From Escallonia rubra (taxonomy: Eukaryota > Streptophyta > Magnoliopsida > Escalloniales > Escalloniaceae), in NCBI GenBank assembly GCA_033065855.1, contig JAVXUO010001648.1, positions 202,197 through 266,196 on the forward strand: 64,000 nucleotides of DNA, written 5' to 3'. This document shows, piece after piece, positions 1 through 11,300 of this stretch (within the stretch, counting starts at the first letter, position 1; the number at the start of each line of letters is the position of its first letter). The notes beneath the pieces were generated by a model, which did no database searches, was not told the origin of the DNA, and saw only the letters and a list, made by a program, of their open reading frames with translations. A program made the translations under genes and the position numbers.

Positions 1-584
1 ACCTCATTATCCTAGCTAACAAACATTATCCAATAGTGAGCAGATAATAAGTCCACAGACCCAATATATTAACACCTTAGTAGCATAAGGAATCCTCCTA
101 CTTTTGCGGAGAGGAGCACGTAGGAAACCAGTTTTCGTTAGTGCAAGTGCTTCATATGAGGATCAAACACTAGTTCAGAAACTACACTATATAAATGTAG
201 CAGCTGGAGACCAAGATATGGTGAGAAATGGGGTGCAACAAAGTCAGATCCTATAATAGCTACATCATGCAGGAGCTAAAATTGTGCTTGATGTCAATTC
301 TGGCATTGCACAGCTAGAGGGATCAGCCTCCCCGAGAGTAACTGATATCACAACTGTGAAAATACATACTAGACCATAACATGTATCCTTGAAGATGGAA
401 GGGGAATTAATATTATAGGCTCGGGTTTGGTCATCCACAAAAGAAAGATGATTTGGGGAGGGGATATTGGGAAAACTTGGGTTCCTCGTGCGTCTGCTTG
501 GCAAAGAAACTTGATAGTTCTAGCTTAAGCTAGAACCATCAATACACGACGATTGGATTTTATTAGCTGCGTCTTAGGAACAGA
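1..584. other. Intergenic, no gene recognised
   Basis: No coding signal or recognised repeat was found. Short open frames here have no recognisable protein composition. This stretch lies downstream of receptor pseudogene A, which reads on the minus strand. Confidence 0.4.
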
Positions 585-790
585 TTCAGTCAAGTTGATA
601 TTAGCTAGGTTCAATTCCACCTCAAGATACCAATTTCACTTGGACAGGTGAGGCAGCCAGCATGTGCTTCAAAAGCCTTTCAGCGAAAAATGGACAGATT
701 TCCTAAAGATTTTCGAAGAACACCATCCAGCAGTTACGCCTTACCATCAGTATCTAGTGAGGTAATTTTCCCCCAGTCTCTCCAGCTTCC
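585..790 (-). pseudogene. Degraded LRR-receptor remnant
   Basis: The reverse strand still aligns by eye with the middle of receptor B exon 3 (about 9600-9760). Shared landmarks include the run before and after ACCAATTTCACTTGG, then GGCAGCCAG, then GGACAGATT, CGAAGAAC and ACACCATCCAG-like blocks in the same order and spacing. Indels and substitutions break every frame, so only one or two LRRs can be traced. It is probably the relic of an older array member left of A. Similarity fades after about 780. Confidence 0.5.
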
Positions 791-978
791 ACGACTAGCA
801 CAACTCTATCACCTGGACTTAGCTCTAAGATAATCAAAGTGAGCTTGGAGGCCTTGCAAATAAGTACTCAGAGTGAACAAAATATTCAAACTACTTGTCA
901 AAAATCAACAGAAAAATGGACAACAACTGTCTAAGAAGAAATATCAGATACAAAACATTGGTAAAGCATTAGGATTTG

Positions 979-3007
979 TTACAAGTCCTGTAACTTTTTT
1001 CTGGTCTTAGTAAGCCTGACTAGGACTTCTTTCATGTTAATCCTCTCCTCAGGCAACTCTGCAGTGCATTCTATTGCGACTCCTAAGGTTTCTGACAAAC
1101 AGCTAACAATCGCTTTAGATGTTGCTTCGTCTCCTCCCAGCAAATTAGCATCGACAACCTGAATTACTGCTCTAGGGAATGATTCAGATACCCATCTCGT
1201 CATGCTCATCTCCTCCGTGAATTGCTCATCCGTGGGCTTCTTTCTTGTGAACGTTTCCATCAATAGAATTCCATAGCTGTAAACATCTCCCATAGTGGAA
1301 ATAATACCGGCAGAGCCATATTCTGCAATTTTGGTGTTCATGCAATTAAATATAGGAAGTGGTAAGAAAGAGGGAGTATTTATACAATGTGGAAGTGAGA
1401 AAACCAAAGGTATCCACTTTATAGATTTCTTAAACTCGAAATAGCAAGTACTAGGTTTTCTTGAATATACAATTGAACCATTGCACCCTTAAATGTCTGG
1501 TGCCTCAAAAATTCAAAAGAATAAGCAATCATTTTCTTTTCTCATTACTATAAATGCATAGCATCAGTAAAGGCGGATATTGCACCAAAAAAAATCAGTA
1601 AAGGCGGATTCAAGCAAAACATTTTTTTACCTTTGTATATTTCATAGGAAGAGCTTACCTGGTGCCATGTACCCAATGGTGCCTAAAGTCTTTGTTTGCC
1701 TGACGGGCATGTCCTCTGCTAAGAGCTTTGATATGCCAAAGTCTCCCAAATGAGCGACCATGTTTTCGTTCAGTAGGACATTGCTTGGCTTCACGTCACA
1801 GTGCACCACAGGGGTTGAGTAGCCATAATGGAGATACTCTAGAGCAGTTACCACATCAATCACAATGTCCAATCTTTGGAGAACTCCCAAGCAATGGTTG
1901 TGAGAATATAACCACTTGTCTAGGTTCCCGTTAGGCATATAATCTAGCACCAGGGCTCTGAAATCAAGGTTAGAGCAGCTGCTAATTACCTTAACAAGAT
2001 TCCGATGGCGAATGTTGCGCATAACTTCACACTCTGCATCGAAACTTTTAGATGCACCCTGCTGTTCTAGGTCGAACACCTTTATTGCTAGAACCATCCC
2101 ATCAGAGAGTATCCCTTTGTAAACTAACCTACACTTCCTCTCCCAATCAAGTTATCTTCACTTAGGTTGTTTGTTGCTTGAAGAATTTCATGGTAAGAAA
2201 TCCTTCTATATGCTACACCAGGAGATGAATCAACTTGAATAGGAAGTTTCCTATTTTTGTTTCGGTGTCTTAACAACACAATGATGAAAGCTGCAACAAG
2301 TATTGTGGATGAAATTACTGGTAGACCATAATACAAGAATTTTTGCTTAGTAGAGATCGTATGCCTGCATGAGCTGACATGGAATCGAGCTACAAGAATG
2401 AAAGAGAGAGAAACCCAAGATTGTAGAGGTTGTTGCACATGTCCGCAGGTAGAGTCCCAACAAGGCTATTGTTTCTTAAGGAAAGCCTTTGTAAAGAAGA
2501 AATGTTGAATATGGAAGCTGGAATTTCACCTGTGAAGTCATTGACGCCAAAGTCAAGTTCTTCAAGCTTTGTTAAGTTTCCTATCTCCGCTGGTATGCTT
2601 CCGCTAAGCTTGTTCGCGCGCAGATTGATGGATTGCAATCGTTGCAAAAGGCCAAGTTCTCGAGGGAGCGTGCCATTGAATGTGTTGTTGCTAATGTTGA
2701 AGGAAGTAAGGTAAGTGAGACTGCCAACTTCTTCGGGGATGGTTCCTGTGAGACCCATGTTTGGAAGATTTAGGGCTGTCACCCTTTTGTCACTGCTACA
2801 AGAGACGCCAATCCAGCTACAGAATGAGATTCCTTGTGACCAGTTTTTAGCCAAGATGTTGTTTGGGTCAGAGATGATACTAGCTTTGAAAGCTAAAAGA
2901 GCTGGTTCATCAGTGAAGTTGGTCACAGATGCAGCTAGGCAAGCGTCCAGGCAGTAATGTAGTAGTAATAGTATTACAAACATCATTACCACTGCAGTCT
3001 TCTTCAT
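979..3007 (-). pseudogene. LRR receptor kinase A, ectodomain-deleted pseudogene
   Basis: This was a plasma-membrane LRR receptor-like kinase of subfamily XII type. Reading leftward from ATG 3007 there is a signal peptide (MKKTAVVMMFVILLLLHYC), the LRR N-terminal cap with FCSWIGVSC, and about six LRRs. At about 2395-2410 the frame jumps straight to the juxtamembrane FHVSSC region, a membrane segment (about 2265-2340) and the kinase. Compared with B, some 24 LRRs are missing. A second lesion is a one-base loss at about 2127 in the glycine-loop codons: GSVG is followed at once by a stop, and the +1 frame continues with VYKG. The kinase keeps HCD (non-RD) and DFG. A normal donor (GT at 1658-1657) and acceptor (AG before 1322) remain, and the last exon is 979-1322, 344 nt as in B and D. 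Two frame breaks make a functional receptor unlikely. Confidence 0.85.
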
Positions 3008-3789
3008 AGCACCAGGTTTGAGTTGAGAGGTGGGAAGGAGGGATATGAGGAGAAAGAGAGGGGCAAGCTTAAAGAAGTTCAGATACCTCCTGGTATCTAG
3101 AAAAATGAAGGTTATAATTCGATTAGTTTTCCTCTGTTCTGTCCTTCAATTATTCAGTGACTGAATCTACCTACATTTAACTGGGCCCAATTTCAGTGGA
3201 AAGTCAATGGTATAAGACTAATCCCTGTTGGTCCACTTTGCAAATGCCTTATTCAAAAGGAACTGAAATGTGGCTGACAGGAAAAGTGTTGCAAATTTGA
3301 TTGCTTTTAGAGATGGTGAAGAATTTGGACCTCTGCCCTTGGTCTGTGTTATCCTCATCGTCTTGGTGGTATATCAAATATCCGGAGTAGAAATTGAACA
3401 AGTTGCATCTACCTACCAAACAACTTTAAAAAAGAAATGCACAAAAGCAGCAAGTTGCATTTTAAATAACAAAATGGATTCTGACTTACTTTCAAAGGGC
3501 TGCCAAGAAAGAAAAAATCGTCTTAAAAAGTCTTCCTTTTCCGCACAATCCCATTCCAAATAAGTCACATGGTAGCCAATACAAGTTTGGCTTTTGCACT
3601 TGAGCAAATCACACCCTTTAATAACTATCTTCTAGCGCATTGCCACGTGTATGTGTCTTCAAATTGTGTTTTTTGCTCGTTCTTCTTTAATTTTTTTTTT
3701 TAATCTAAACTTGACACTTATCTTAACCGTTTTCCCCACGTTATCCACGTTCTCTAGTTATAAGTTCTACATCCGGTCTATTTGGAACA
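3008..3789. other. Upstream region of pseudogene A
   Basis: About 780 bp between the start of A and a repeat block. It would hold the old promoter and 5' leader of A. It shows no convincing similarity to the upstream regions of B or C, and the small plus-strand frame at 3270-3563 has no recognisable domain. No TATA box can be assigned with confidence. Confidence 0.3.
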
Positions 3790-4450
3790 TTTGGTCCAAG
3801 ACCGGAGAAATGGGGCTTACTTCCGCCCTCTCCCCCTAGTAGCTTCCTTTTCCGCCTTGATCTAGAAAGGTCATGTAGTGTGCGATTGCCTATTGTAGGT
3901 TTCTTTCTGCCGATTATAAGTTAGTTTGATTTAGGTTACGGGGCAGAGATAGCGCTGCGGTGGTTCTGTTGGTGGTCGTTTGGGGTATTGGGTCTTTGTC
4001 TGGTGGTGTGATGTTGTGAGGGGCTTCTGTTGAGGCTCCGATTTGCTGATTCCGATTGGGCTTCTGCAGGTGCACGGCTTGGGTGGCTTTTGTTGACTGC
4101 TTACCAACGGTTGGTCGGACTGGTGATGTGGAATTCAGGTTGCTGGCTGGCACGACTGGTGATGTGTGATTGGTTGTGCTTTTTGCTTTATCTAGTTTAA
4201 TTTAATCTTTATCCTATTTTAGGTGATTGTGTTGTATTGTTGTTCTTATCTTAGTTTTACTTCTTATCTTTATTGCTTTAGTTGGTTTGATTTTTTATTT
4301 GTTTTTTAGCTTTTTAGTTTCTAGTTATCTGATTTACTTAGGATTTATCTTGTTTATGCCTATTTATTTTAGCTAGTTAGTCACCCCATAAAAAAAAAGA
4401 ATATAGTTGTTATTTCTTTAACTTTGTGGTTTATTAACTTGTTTATTTTT
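3790..4450. repeat. Interspersed repeat shared with 59.7-60.9 kb
   Basis: The stretch matches 60115-60890 almost line by line. Shared parts include the CCCCTCTCCCCCTAGTAGC block, the TGATCTAGAAAGGTCATG block and the TTAGCTAGTTAGTCACCCCA block. The copy in unit D is longer and starts near 59715. Unit C lacks it between 39620 and 39650, so it is an insertion shared by the B and D flanks. The element class is unclear; a LINE-derived leader is possible. Confidence 0.6.
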
Positions 4451-4489
4451 TTATGGTATATGTTTATGATAATTATCACAAAGAAAATT

Positions 4490-5358
4490 TAAAAAGTCAC
4501 TGGGATTGACTATTATTACTCCTTGACTACAACAGGTTCATTGATATTATATAACATGATCTTGTCGTCACAATAGGGTGCCAGATGTGGTCAATCTTAC
4601 TCTCTCAGACTACAATGACATCTATCAGGCCGTCTAAAAAATCAAAGGATTTATTCTAACTATTAACGTAATTCCAAACGGTCAATATATGCATGTTTAA
4701 GTTCTTCAGGGTATGTGAGCCTGTTTAGTGTTGATTCTTAAAAGAAAATTTTAAATTAAATTTCAATCAACTTTCAAAATCAGCTTTAATATGTTTTTAG
4801 CAAAATCGGCTTTAATATGTGAATGATGTACAGAAAAGTACTAAAAGCAATACCACATTAAGACAAAATCTTAGAGCTTGACTAAAAGGTGATGAAAAAC
4901 TCTGCAATTAATGTGATAGTATGTTACTTTACTTGGTCAAACATGACTATGACAACGTAATTAATTCATAATTTTTATTTTTTTGGATTAAGATTTAATT
5001 AATTTTTAGTTTCTAAGGGCCAAGTTAATAAGTTTTTAATATTTGCCAGACACCTAACAATCTAATTCAGTTCAATTTAATTATATTTGACCATTTTAAA
5101 TTCAATACTAAATTTTGATAGGCTATGTATACGTTTTCCTGTCCGGCCGTCGGCACCTTACCTGCTCAATAATTGAAGTATCCGGCTAAGTTACAAGAAA
5201 AAACTTTTGGAACTAGTAGTGACTGTATAGGCAGCTCAATTGTAATCACTTCTCATGATTATTATGAGACATTCACCCATGCCACTTCAATATCTTTTCG
5301 AATACCAGACAGATGAAGCAGTTTGAGACAACATTAAAACCTAAGTTCAACCTTCCCA
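4490..5358. repeat. Duplicated 3' flank of receptor B
   Basis: This is the downstream flank of receptor B. It matches 60905-61774 (unit D) and, less closely, 39645-40315 plus 41190-41365 (unit C). The shared start is the GATTGACT-ATTACTCC stretch followed by CATCTTGTCGTCA or its variants. It shows that duplication copied gene and flank together. No other gene is seen here. Confidence 0.7.
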
Positions 5359-8300
5359 TTACAATCCCTTAAAGCGCTGTCTGGTCTTCGTAAGCCTACC
5401 TACGACATCTCTCATGTTAATCCTCTCGTCCGGTGAATCTTCTGTGCAGTTCAGTGCTATTTCCATGATCATTGACATGCAACTTTCATTCTCACTGAAT
5501 TCTTCCTCTTCTCGTGCCAGCAAATTGGCGTCCACAATGCTGAGTACCGCTTGTGAGAATGAGTCGGATACCCATTTTTTCATGGTGAGTTCTCCCACAA
5601 ACAGATCATCTGTGGGCTTCTTTCTTGTGAATGTTTCCATCAACAGAATCCCATAGCTGTAAACATCCCCCATTGGGGTCACTATGCCTGCCGTCCCGTA
5701 TTCTGCAATAATGGTACACATCCATTACCGAATCAACTAGAGAAGAATGATTCATTTTTTAACGTTGAACATCAGTATCTATATATGTTATTATTATTAT
5801 TATATATTAAAAGCTGAAAAAGCCTTCGATTAGAATTAGAATTCAAGAGCTCTTATTTTTACGCTACATTAGATTTCTGGAGCTCCTCTCTACATGCCAA
5901 ATAGGATCCAACTTTCATTGTGAGGCACTGCTCTTATTCCAGGACTCTTCTCAGGATTTTTTGAACTCTTATTTTTGTGATACATCAGATTGTTAGAGTC
6001 CTCCTCTTGTGCCAAATCAGCAAATCTTTCATACGAACTGTATTGGACTCTTCATTTAACAAGTAGGCATATATTTTGATGCTAATTTCTATCATTTAGT
6101 GCCCTATTCAATTACAATAACAAACACCGCTCCTATACTTGGTCGCTAACTCTTCAGTCTCAAAAGCAAGCGCACAGGTTTCTTCTCTTCTTGTTTGCCA
6201 ATTCTATTTTCTTCTGATTACAGGTTTAATTCAAATGGATAGGAATTGACAAGGTTCTTTCCACTTTTTATCAATTTACTTGTACATCTAATATCTCTTT
6301 AAACTAAATTTCAGGTCTTTAATTTGATGACAAAAGGACTGCATGTACAACACGAGCAATGAGATCCACTACGTCACCCCCCATGCAACTCTTTGTATAA
6401 TAAAAGAGGTAAAAGTTTTTGTAAAGAGATTTTTCCTAAAAAAGTAAGTTCTATCAGAATTGTCACAAGGTCAACATAATTATACAACTAAATATATTTA
6501 TAGGTCAAAATGATTACCTGCAGAATTTCACATGCTTAATGAAAAGGGAACTTTGAATTCGTGCCTGAAGCTTAAGTTACATTGCACTTTTACATAAAAA
6601 AGTAGTTATACATTTTCTGAAAGCTAATATTCTTTTTCCACTTCATTTCCAAAAATGAATATGTACTTTCCTTTCAGTTTGCGTACCATTAGGTAATCGC
6701 CGTTGCTTTACTTGTGAAAAAATTATGACAAAATAACAAGAGATTTTTCTTGGTCCCAGGCGATTGACTTATTGTAATTGCTAAAGAGAACGCGTGTGAT
6801 TATATACAACATATAATGTATATGTACTTAAACAAGATTTTTGTCGCTCATTTGAAATTTTCTTCGCTATGCATATCTTTTTTTCATTTTTACACACTAC
6901 TAGCAACAAGTGAGGTGTGTCATAGGCTCACTATGGTATGATGGCAATACAATGATAGGCAGAAGTAATGGCTATGACGACCGCAATTGTAGTGGCAGTG
7001 GCAATAATAATTTTAAGGTATTTGGAGGTAGTATTAGTACGATATTGGTGGACAAATTGTGCTGAGAATATGTAGCGGACAAGCGTTGGACTTGAAGAAA
7101 AAAAATAACATAGTGATTTTGGGTTGGTTCGATCACCAACTTGAAGATACATAAGTTCTATCCAAGACTAAACTGCAAAAAGTTTCTCCCAAATGACTTT
7201 TATCTTCTAACTATGATTTTGGTTCCATATTTTGATTCTTTAAAGTTTCGGTAATTAGTCACGACATTGTCTTCGAGGTTAACCCATTTATAGCCCCAGA
7301 GTATAGTAATCTAAATAAATTTCAATGGTAATTTTGTAAAGTCATTTTAGCAAAACTTTAGTAATTTTTGTATAGACACATTTTGAATGCTACTTTTTCT
7401 ATTCATTATGCACCGGACAAACAATACACACAAAGAGTTACCTGGCCACGAAGAAAGAACGTTTATGCTTACAGGGAGGTTGAGATTCATATACAAGACC
7501 AATAGATAAGTTGTAACACTCTCTACTAGATTAGACTAACAAAAAATAGGATGTGAGGGTACAAATAACTAAAGCATCATCAAAACTTGGTGAATTTTTT
7601 TCCCTCATATCAGTTGCGGATATAAGATTGGTAATAGCTAGCGACTAAATCTATGATGCTCCAAATATTAAGCTAAAATTTTAAAATTTACGGTTCGATA
7701 GTAATACGAGATTGTCATCATATGTTGTGACGACATGTCTAGAGTTTATCATGTGGAAAGGCATCCTAAATTTATATGATAATCCTTTTTGATATTAATG
7801 TTCACATCTCATCTGTGAGTAAAAACTACTCATACTAAATTATGCATTCAACTTTTCCAAAAGTTGTATTCAGAGCCAACCTATAAAACACATTTTTAAC
7901 AAATTTTTGAGAAATTTTGGGAAATAAAACTTATCCACGAGAAATTAATTTTAAAGAATATTATGAGAAATTAGAGAATGTCCCGTGCATTGCACAGATT
8001 ATTTAGCTAGTATATGTAATGTTCGTACTTTAGTTAACTTCAGGGACTATAGATATGGTGCAATGTAGATTTATTCTCTACCCTTTAACCATAATAACAA
8101 ATTGTGGCATTTTTTTTTCTTTCCGCATGATGTTATTGACATACTGGAACTGAGCATGTATCTCACGAGTTGCTGGAGAAATATCATTAGACAAAGCGTA
8201 CCTGGTGCCATATACCCAATAGTACCGAGGGTCTTGGTTTGTGTCATTGGCCTGTCTTCAGTTAAGAGCTTTGCTATGCCAAAGTCACTTACACGGGCGA

Positions 8301-11300
8301 CCATGTCTTCATCTAAAAGGATATTGCTTGGTTTCAAATCACAGTGCACCACAGGGGATGAACAACCATCGTGCAAATATTCTAGTGCAGCTGCAACATC
8401 TATCATGATGCCTATTCTTTGGTCAATATCTAGGAAACAGTCTTGAGTGTAGAGCCAATTCTCGAGATTCCCATTAGGCATATATTCTAACACCAGGGCT
8501 CTGAAATCAGGGTTGGAACAACTGCTAATTACCTTAACAAGGTTCCGGTGGCGAATGTTGCGCATTGCTTCACACTCCGCCTCAAAACTCTTGAACGCTG
8601 CTTGGAGTTGTAGATTGAAAACCTTTACGGCAGCAACCATCCCATTGTAAAATATCCCCTTGTACACCAGGCCAATGCTTCCCCTCCCAATTAAATTGTC
8701 CTCACTAAAGTTGTTTGTTGCCTGAAGAATCTCGTAGTAGGAAATCCTTTTATTGAAAGGATAAAGCAGTGAATTTTCCTGAACCAGAAGATGTGTATTG
8801 CTTGCTCGTCGTCTAAGCAACCAAATTGTAAAAGCAGCTACAATAATTATCAACATGATCGATGGCAAGATATAGACCTGGAAAATTTTGTTCTTGCTGA
8901 ATCCTATACGTTTATTGCCCTTACATGCCTTGACATGGAACTGAGGTGCTCCACATAATTCCTCGTTTCCAATGAATGATCCAGCTGTAAAGTTGTCAAA
9001 GGTTCCTCCATTTGGAATTTCACCACTTAATTCATTGAAAGAAACGTTTAGATAGCCTAAATACCAAAGTTTCTCCAACGACCTAGGGATCGTGCCGGAA
9101 AGACTGTTTAGGGATAGGTCCAAGAACTCCAAGCTTACCAAATCAGCAAATGATTTAGGTATAGGGCCTTGTAATCTGTTTCTTGACAAGGAAAGGTTAA
9201 ACAAATTTTGTAACTGCCCAATAGAAGTTGGTATGTAACCTGAGAACTGATTCCCTGATAATTGCAATTCTACAATGGACTTCATGCTGCCAATTTCGTG
9301 AGGCAGAGGACCAATTAGTAAATTCGAGGATAAATCGAGGTAGAGGATATCTTTCAGGCTTCCCAAAGTTGATGGCATATGAGACGTGAGTGCGTTGGAG
9401 CCTAACTGAAGTTTTTGCAATGAAGTAAGGTTCCCCAAGCAGCTTGGTATCGATCCATGAAGCTTAGTATTCATCAATATCAGCTCGCCCAAGTGTGTTA
9501 ACTTGCAGATACTGTCGGGTATCAACCCATGTACCGCGTTGTCATACACTTGCAACCGTTGGATTTTCTGCAGTTTTCCTATTGTTTCAGGGATTGATCC
9601 TGTCAAATCATTATCTCCCAGATACAAACTCAACAAGTTACTCAGATTACCAATTTCACTTGGAATCATGCCGGTAATATGGCAGCCAGTTGCGTCAAGG
9701 AATTGAAGAGAAGCGGACAGATTCCCAACGGAATTTGGAAGAACTCCATGCAGTCTATTTGATCCCATCATCAATGCACTCAGGGACCTACAATTTGTTA
9801 GTGAAGTAAGAAAACTTAGTCCCAGAAATGGTTCTATTGTCAAAAGGTTTGGTCCAAGTTGGAGACTTTGGAGGAGTGTAAGTTCACCAAAAAATGTGGG
9901 TACATTGCCAGTTAGCATGTTGTTACCCAAATCTAGAAAACTAATTTTGGAAGAATTTGAGATTGAGTTAGGGATTGTTCCAGTGAGTTGGTTGCCACCA
10001 ATATATAGTGTTTGAAGCACTGACAAATTCCCAATGTCTTTCGGTATGATTCCTGTGAAATTATTGCCTGCTAAACTGATGGATTGAAGTGATGCACATC
10101 GTGGCAGACTTGAGGGAATTTCTCCAGTGAACTTATTCACGCCAACGCCAATGTGTTCGAGCATCGGAAGTAAGTAGCACAAATCAGCTGGTAGGCTACC
10201 AGCAATTTCATTGTCCGGGATATCAAATTCCACTAATGAAGAAATGTTGAAGAATGTTTCTGGTAATTCTCCTGCAATAAAAACCACAGAGGAAAAAATA
10301 AAATAAAATAAAATGCCCACATGCATTCTTGTGAATAGCGGCTTAGATGCTTACTTACATATTCCCACCGGCATTCTGTCTTGGACGTAAGTGTCTCCAA
10401 CATTGGTATATCACAAAATGGAGGAGGAGGAATGGTACCTTTCAAGTTATTTCGGCCAAGATAGAATTCTTGAAGTAGTGACAAGTTCCCAATGTCTCTG
10501 TGTATGCTTCCTGTGAAATGATTGTACGATAGATGGACTCCTAGCTGTGATTTGCAGTGCGATAGACTATCGGGGATCTCTCCATTAATTTGATTGTCAA
10601 AAAGGCTGAGCCATTCAAGCCCTGGAATTGAGTAGCACAAATCCTTTGGGAGGCTACCAGCAATTGCATTCGTTGCGAAATCAAGATCCAATAACGATGA
10701 AACATTGACAATTGATTTTGGTAGTTCTCCTGCCAAAACAGAAGTGTACGTCATTCAGATGAGCCTATAGATATGTGATGTGATGCGTTTTGTTCACACA
10801 CCAAGGTTGTTCGTGTCCGGGTGTTCTTGATGGCGTCAAAAAACATGAAATTAAATCTGTACAGGGAAACCCAATTTTTCGCTGTACGTTGATTGCGCTT
10901 TTGCAAAACGAAAACAGCTCAAGAACGACTGTGATTTTGCTACAAACGTAAACTTTAATTTCTACAGAAGATGTAGTTTTCTATAAAATCTCAAGGGAAT
11001 CATAAAGAGAGAGATAATCTGAAAGTTGTGGAATCATAAATTGGCCTATGTATATCGGATAAAGCCACCAACATGGCTATTCATAATCTGCCGCAACGAA
11101 TGCTCCTTCTCTTGCTTTGGCCCCCACTCCATTTCATTTCTCTTTGCTGGGATGTGGAGAAGCCACGGATGCTCCTTCTCTTGCTTTGGCTCCACACAAA
11201 GCCATTGCTTTGGCTCCACACAAAGCCAACTCTTTGGCTCCAAGTTTTGAGCCTTTGGCTCCAAGAATTCATCTCATCCTCTCCCTATATATATGGGTAC

